A DNA stretch of 10,399 bases from the NCBI GenBank assembly GCA_002386045.1, contig DGEQ01000105.1:663-11061 (forward strand). The letters run 5' to 3'. Of this stretch, positions 6,761-10,399 are shown piece after piece. Source of the stretch: Hungateiclostridiaceae bacterium UBA3922. Its GTDB lineage: Bacteria; Bacillota; Clostridia; Acetivibrionales; DTU013. A program made the translations under genes and the position numbers. The stretch's first letter is position 1. Each line of letters starts with the position of its first letter. The notes beneath the pieces were generated by a model. That model worked only from the letters and a program-made list of their open reading frames with translations. It had not been told where the DNA came from and did no database searches.

Positions 6761-6787
6761 ATATCGGAACAATGCAAAAGTTTATTA
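6761..6787 (-). promoter_or_regulatory. Sigma-D (sigma-28) promoter of flgM
   Basis: On the minus strand the -10 element TCCGATAT (6761-6768) matches 7 of 8 bases of the consensus GCCGATAT. Fifteen bases upstream is TAAT (6784-6787), 3 of 4 to the -35 consensus TAAA. Transcription should begin near 6754, leaving a leader of about 40 bases before flgM. It lies in the yvyF-flgM gap, where B. subtilis also has a sigma-D promoter. Confidence 0.82.
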
Positions 6788-6817
6788 ACTGGTAAATTGT
6801 TTTCTTCCTGCCGAAAA

Positions 6818-7252
6818 TCATTTATCTTTTTCATATTCCTTGTTCAGGTATCTCATCCCCAGCGACTTCCTGTCGGACGTGTTCGTGCTGTCCAGTTCCA
6901 TCCTGAGCTGGCTCGCCGCAGACCTGAGTCCCGACGCGATGGTCCTTTCGCAGTCCTGGCAGTACCTGCCGGTCTTGATTGACCTGCCGCAGTTCTCGCA
7001 TTCCAGCAACAGGTTGCCGTCATCGTTTGCTATTTCCAGCCTGCCTTCCCTCAGGAACCTTTTGATCGTCTCAACGCTCACATCCAGTTCCGTGGAAACC
7101 TGGGTCAGCGTGGCGCCGGGATTCTCATAGAGATATTTCCTGATCCTCTGGAAATCCTCTTCCTCTTTCTCCCTGCACGCCGGGCAAATAGGCACTCCTC
7201 CTATGTAATTGAAAATTTTCCCGCATTTCCTGCAGTTCCTCACATCTGGCAT
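6818..7252 (-). CDS. yvyF: YvyF-type flagellar operon protein: zinc ribbons flanking an HTH
   Basis: This 144-residue cytoplasmic protein is always found next to flgM in this operon type, and its function is not established. Two CxxC pairs (C7/C10 and C23/C26) form an N-terminal zinc ribbon. Residues about 47-70 (ATLTQVSTELDVSVETIKRFLREGRLEI) read as a helix-turn-helix with a following wing. A second set of cysteines (C85/C88, C98/C101) forms another ribbon, then a charged C-terminal tail. This is consistent with a DNA- or RNA-binding or sigma-interacting regulator, but that is inference. I chose the ATG at 7252 because GGAGG stands seven bases ahead and the zinc ribbon starts at once. The longer frame back to 7342 would overlap the end of comFC. 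The gene follows comFC by 17 bases. Confidence 0.9.
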   Translation of the reverse strand: MPDVRNCRKCGKIFNYIGGVPICPACREKEEEDFQRIRKYLYENPGATLTQVSTELDVSVETIKRFLREGRLEIANDDGNLLLECENCGRSIKTGRYCQDCERTIASGLRSAASQLRMELDSTNTSDRKSLGMRYLNKEYEKDK

Positions 7253-7269
7253 GAAAACCCCTCCCTCAT

Positions 7270-7944
7270 CTACTTTCTGCCTGTGGCGACCACTACAGCG
7301 AATACTTTCACCGCACCTGCCTGCTTGAGCACTCTGCTGCACTCTTCAAGCGTGGACCCTGTTGTCAGTATGTCGTCGACCAGCAGCACCGACTTTCCCC
7401 TGACCTTTTCGGGTGACATGACAGAAAAAGCACCCCTGACGTTCTGGTTCCTCTTTTGCCTGTCCAACAGGCTCTGGGCTTCCGTATACCTCTCCCTTCT
7501 CAGGAATTTTGAGCATTCCGGCAGCTTAATGATCCTGCTGAGCGCCTTCGATATCAGGTACGCCTGGTTGTATCCCCTGATGAATTCCTTGTGCTTGTGT
7601 AGCGGCACGCTGATGACCATGTCGTATTCCCCGGGATCCGTCAGCTTGCCCAGTCTGTCGGCGATCAGCCTCGCATAGGTCGTGTAATAGCCGGGCTTGT
7701 TGTAGAATTTGAACCGGATCAGCGACTCCTTCACCATGCCCGTGTATTCGAATACGCTCAGTGCTCCGTCGCAGTGACCGATCTCATCTTCCCTGCTGAT
7801 CCTGATCATCCTGTTTTCCGAGAACGGGAGCCTGCCGCAGCACTGGGCGCAAATGTGGATGCCCGCGCTGTGATCCAGCAGTTGCTGGCAAAAGATGCAC
7901 CTGGGAGGATATATCAGGTTCAGGATGGTCTCGATAAACCTCAA
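7270..7944 (-). CDS. comFC: ComF family phosphoribosyltransferase-like protein ComFC
   Basis: ComFC is needed for DNA uptake in transformable bacteria; it is cytoplasmic and works with the ComFA helicase on incoming single-stranded DNA. The 224 residues carry an N-terminal four-cysteine zinc finger (C16/C19 and C32/C35) and the conserved YPPRC start of that motif. The basic segment VPLHKHKEFIRGYNQA follows at 113-128. The PRPP-binding loop VDDILTTGST at 189-198 has the consecutive acidic residues. The start is TTG at 7944: an in-frame stop (7951-7953) lies just upstream, and no ATG occurs before the zinc finger. Its ribosome site is weak. No comFA is present; recD2 occupies the upstream place. 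An exact sigma-D promoter lies 28-54 bases before the start, placing this gene in the flagellar regulon here. Confidence 0.93.
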   Translation of the reverse strand: MRFIETILNLIYPPRCIFCQQLLDHSAGIHICAQCCGRLPFSENRMIRISREDEIGHCDGALSVFEYTGMVKESLIRFKFYNKPGYYTTYARLIADRLGKLTDPGEYDMVISVPLHKHKEFIRGYNQAYLISKALSRIIKLPECSKFLRRERYTEAQSLLDRQKRNQNVRGAFSVMSPEKVRGKSVLLVDDILTTGSTLEECSRVLKQAGAVKVFAVVVATGRK

Positions 7945-7964
7945 TAGCCGTCAGCCCGCTTTCA

Positions 7965-10193
7965 TCAGATAATATCGGCATATGCCGCGAAATTTTTAAG
8001 CTTGTCCGCAAGACCGGAATAGCGCAAGGTCTCTCTTTTGTTTCCCACCATCCGAAGGAGGACATCTTCGTCGCCCACCAGGACGACCATCTCCTTTGCC
8101 CTTGTCACGGCTGTGTAGAGCAGATTCCTTGTCATCAGTACTTCCGGCCCCGGAAAGATCGGCATGACGACAACAGGAAATTCCGAGCCCTGGCTTTTGT
8201 GCACTGTAACGGCGAATGCAGGTTCGAGTTCGTCCAGGATGCTGTAGTCATATACGACCAGCCTGTCATCATCGAACTGGACGCTTACTTTCATTTCCTC
8301 GTCATCTATCTGTACGACTGTCCCCATATCGCCATTGAAAACCCCGGTCCCGTCGATCCCGGCATTGCCGGGCTTCTCCCACCGGAGGCTGTAATTGTTC
8401 CTTACCTGCATCACCCTGTCGCCTTCTCTGAGGATATGGCCCCTGGTAACTTTCTCCGCCTTTTTGCCGTCCTGCGGGTTCAGGGCTTTCTGCAGTTCCA
8501 CGTTCAGGTTGGCCACGCCCGCCGGCCCCTTTTTGGTCGGAGAAAGTACCTGTATGTCCTTCATGGGATCAAGACCGTAAGTGTCCGGCAGCCTCCTGGC
8601 ACACAGGTCGATGACCGTCCGCAGGATACTTTCCTGTCCGCTTCTCGGAAGGAAGAAAAAATCCTTGTCCTTCGCATTCAATATCGGTGCCTCGCCCCTG
8701 TTTATCCTGTGTGCATTCACAATGATAAGGCTTTCCTCCGCCTGCCTGAATATCTCGGTAAAGCGGACGGTCCTGATACCGCTGCAGCTTATGATGTCAT
8801 GGAGCACGCTGCCCGGTCCCACTGACGGCAGCTGGTCGGCGTCCCCGACGAGGATGAGCCGCGATCCCGAAGGTACAGCTTTCAGCAGGTGGTACATCAA
8901 CATTATGTCCACCATGGACGTCTCATCTATGATCACAGCGTCGGCCTCCAGCGGGTTCGCTTCGTTCCTCTGGAAGACCGGCTCGCTTTCATCGTCGGTG
9001 TACCCGATTTCAAGCAGCCTGTGGATGGTTTTTGCCTCGTGCCCGGTGGCCTCGGTCATCCTTTTCGCCGCTCGCCCGGTGGGCGCCGCAAGGGCTGCCC
9101 TGCACCCGTAATGTGCCAGCAGGCCCAGTATGCATTTTATGATCGTCGTCTTCCCGGTACCTGGGCCGCCGGTTATGACCATCACGCCGTTCATCATGGC
9201 CTCGCGTACCGCTTCCCTTTGCCTGGGATCCAGTTGTATGCCTTCATTCTGCTCGAATTCCCTTATTTTTTCTTCCAGGTCTTCCAGGTCGCCTGCATGG
9301 CTTGTCCGTGACAAGGCCAGCAGCCTTTTGCACACCCCGGTTTCCGCGGTATGGAACGCAGCCAGGTAGACATTGCAGCCTTCTTCCGTCTTCTCCGTGT
9401 ATATGGCCCTGTCAAACATGAGGGACACCAGGGCATCCTCGATGCCGTCATCAGGGATCCCGAGCAGTTGGGCCGTATATTGTCTCAGCATGGTCTCAGG
9501 AAGGTATGTATGCCCGTTGGATGCAGCATGGGCCAGTATATACCTGATCCCGCTTTTGATACGAAACAGCGATGCGGGATCTACTCCCAGCTTCATCGCG
9601 ATCCTGTCGGCCGTTCTGAATCCTATCCCGAATACATCCTCGCAAAGCCTGTACGGGTTCTCCCTGATCATGGCGACGGACTTGTCCCCATATGCCCTGT
9701 ATATCTTTATGCAGACCGATGGGCTGACCCCGTACTCCTGCAGGAACATCACCACCTCCTGCAGGCCCTTTTGCTCGTTCAGGACCCGTCCGATATCCAT
9801 TGCCTTGGCAAAGCTGATGCCCCTGATCTCTGCCAGGCGGCCCGGTTCATTGCTTATCACGTCCAGCGCCGATGCACCGAACCGCTCGACTATCTTCCTT
9901 GCGGTAACGGGCCCTACTCCCCTGATTATGCCGGACGCCAGGTATTTCTCGATCGCATCGGCAGTGTGGGGCAGTATCTTTTCATACATCTCCACCCTGA
10001 ACTGGTCGCCGTAGTCGGGATGCCTTTCCCACCTGCCGTTCGCTTTTATGGTTTCCCCTTCGTTTATGAACGGCATGTATCCCACGGCCGTGATGAACTT
10101 ACTGCCGGAAGATATCTCGCAGACCGTATAGCCGTTAGCCTCGTTCTTGTATATGATTTCTTCTATGACGCCTTCAACAAGTGTCTGCTCCAT
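7965..10193 (-). CDS. recD2: RecD2-type (RecD-like) 5'-3' DNA helicase
   Basis: RecD2 is an SF1B helicase found in bacteria without a RecBCD partner; it acts in replication-fork and recombination repair. The 742-residue protein starts with the N-terminal OB-like region (NEANGYTV, FQVRVEMYEKILP-like segment). Helix-hairpin-helix segments follow (GIIRGVGPVTARKIVERFG and DVFGIGFRTADRIA). The helicase motifs come in order: Walker A GGPGTGKTT (342-350), PTGRAAKRM (371-379), Walker B IIDETSM (421-427), GDADQLPSVGPGSVL (450-464), FRQAE (482-486), VHKSQGSEFPVVV (664-676) and LLYTAVTRAKE (691-701). All key residues are present. I prefer the ATG at 10193 over the in-frame GTG at 10223 because homologues begin close to the EGVIEEIIYKNE segment; neither start has a strong ribosome site. 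Its stop is 20 bases before comFC. Linkage to flagellar genes is positional and not evidence of a motility role. Confidence 0.95.
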   Translation of the reverse strand: MEQTLVEGVIEEIIYKNEANGYTVCEISSGSKFITAVGYMPFINEGETIKANGRWERHPDYGDQFRVEMYEKILPHTADAIEKYLASGIIRGVGPVTARKIVERFGASALDVISNEPGRLAEIRGISFAKAMDIGRVLNEQKGLQEVVMFLQEYGVSPSVCIKIYRAYGDKSVAMIRENPYRLCEDVFGIGFRTADRIAMKLGVDPASLFRIKSGIRYILAHAASNGHTYLPETMLRQYTAQLLGIPDDGIEDALVSLMFDRAIYTEKTEEGCNVYLAAFHTAETGVCKRLLALSRTSHAGDLEDLEEKIREFEQNEGIQLDPRQREAVREAMMNGVMVITGGPGTGKTTIIKCILGLLAHYGCRAALAAPTGRAAKRMTEATGHEAKTIHRLLEIGYTDDESEPVFQRNEANPLEADAVIIDETSMVDIMLMYHLLKAVPSGSRLILVGDADQLPSVGPGSVLHDIISCSGIRTVRFTEIFRQAEESLIIVNAHRINRGEAPILNAKDKDFFFLPRSGQESILRTVIDLCARRLPDTYGLDPMKDIQVLSPTKKGPAGVANLNVELQKALNPQDGKKAEKVTRGHILREGDRVMQVRNNYSLRWEKPGNAGIDGTGVFNGDMGTVVQIDDEEMKVSVQFDDDRLVVYDYSILDELEPAFAVTVHKSQGSEFPVVVMPIFPGPEVLMTRNLLYTAVTRAKEMVVLVGDEDVLLRMVGNKRETLRYSGLADKLKNFAAYADII
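7972..7998 (-). promoter_or_regulatory. Consensus sigma-D (sigma-28) promoter for comFC-yvyF-flgM
   Basis: Minus-strand TAAA (7995-7998), a 15-base spacer and GCCGATAT (7972-7979) match the flagellar sigma consensus at all 12 positions with the preferred spacing. It lies within the last recD2 codons. Predicted transcription starts near 7965, about 20 bases before the TTG of comFC. The site is read from sequence only, but its exactness and placement make a chance match unlikely. Confidence 0.78.
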
Positions 10194-10211
10194 TTTCTCA
10201 CGCTTTGAGGT

Positions 10212-10225
10212 CTGTGTATGCACAG
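10212..10225 (-). repeat. Short inverted repeat at the recD2 5' end
   Basis: CTGTG and CACAG arms (5 bp, perfect) flank a CATA loop, just downstream of the predicted transcription start and overlapping the alternative GTG at 10223. It could be an operator half-site pair or a small leader hairpin. It does not match the Gram-positive LexA box. It is too short to be certain. Confidence 0.3.
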
Positions 10226-10253
10226 TCTCCGGGTTTGGTAGTTTACAATATAT

Positions 10254-10282
10254 AGTATATTACACTTTCGACGGGGTGAAAA
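10254..10282 (-). promoter_or_regulatory. Housekeeping-type promoter of recD2
   Basis: On the minus strand TTTTCA (10277-10282, 4 of 6 to TTGACA) and TATACT (10254-10259, 5 of 6 to TATAAT) are 17 bases apart, in an AT-rich patch of otherwise GC-balanced DNA. Transcription would start near 10247, about 54 bases before the chosen ATG. Upstream of it, 10283-10399 has no gene I can support. Confidence 0.55.
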
Positions 10283-10399
10283 GAGAGCGTGATGCCCGGG
10301 ATAGCGTCAACAATTTGCAGGAATAAATATCAAACTCCTACTCAATACATCAAGTTCCCGCGTTGAATACCTCTAATTACCACATAAGGTCTGCCCGTC

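Noticed and set aside
7253..7342. Upstream extension of yvyF by 30 codons
   Set aside because: It overlaps the comFC 3' end, adds residues unlike the family, and ignores the good ribosome site before the ATG at 7252.
9351..10208. Long plus-strand open frames opposite the recD2 5' half (9351-10208 and 9373-10014)
   Set aside because: They lie antisense to an intact RecD2 with conserved domains, have no ribosome site or family resemblance, and overlap each other in two frames.
10292..10366. Small plus-strand frame of 24 codons starting ATG at 10292
   Set aside because: It has no convincing ribosome site, no motif, and is too short to separate from chance.
10342..10398. Possible 3' end of another minus-strand gene at the right edge
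   Set aside because: One frame is open from the edge to a TGA at 10342-10344, but only 18 codons are visible and they match nothing I recognise; the other frames stop sooner.
1..10399. Search for CRISPR arrays, tRNA or rRNA genes, insertion sequences, attachment sites and prophage genes
   Set aside because: I saw no regularly spaced repeats, tRNA-like cloverleaf, transposase or phage-type reading frame. The window is an ordinary, co-oriented chromosomal operon.

Overview
The window is about 10.4 kb of compact bacterial DNA with a mid-range GC content. It comes from a motile, Gram-positive-type (Firmicutes/Clostridia-like) organism. All ten supported genes lie on the minus strand, so they are read from the right edge of the window to the left. 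The gene order comFC - yvyF - flgM - flgN - flgK - flgL - yviE(DUF6470) - fliW - csrA is the classical late flagellar operon known from Bacillus subtilis and many clostridia. Here flgK is duplicated, and recD2 sits immediately upstream. I cannot name the species.

Right part (10399 to 7250). A short non-coding leader carries a plausible housekeeping promoter at 10254-10282. It precedes recD2, a complete RecD-like DNA helicase gene. The last codons of recD2 contain an exact match to the sigma-D/sigma-28 (flagellar) promoter consensus, 20-odd bases ahead of comFC. The competence-type phosphoribosyltransferase gene comFC follows, then a zinc-ribbon/HTH flagellar protein gene (yvyF).

Middle (6820 to 2230). 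A second sigma-D promoter lies in the yvyF-flgM gap in front of flgM, the anti-sigma factor gene. A terminator-like hairpin with a U tract and then a perfect inverted repeat separate flgM from flgN, the chaperone for the hook-filament junction proteins. Next come two tandem, divergent flgK genes. The first (647 aa) carries an inserted alpha/beta domain of about 135 residues that reads like a degenerate von Willebrand A domain; the second (541 aa) has the ordinary FlgK layout. flgL follows.

Left part (2230 to 1). A 101-base gap after flgL holds three GGATG motifs. One is in the loop of a 7-bp hairpin and one overlaps the ribosome binding site of the next gene, which is the pattern of a CsrA target. 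Then come the DUF6470 gene, fliW and csrA. The csrA start lies inside fliW (47-bp overlap), and its end is cut by the window edge.

Working together: sigma-D transcribes the late genes while FlgM holds sigma-D back until the hook is finished. FlgN delivers FlgK and FlgL, which build the hook-filament junction. FliW and CsrA couple flagellin level to flagellin mRNA translation. The points I rate highest for follow-up are the FlgK insertion domain, the sigma-D promoter that appears to bring comFC into the motility regulon, and the possible CsrA feedback site within the operon that encodes CsrA.
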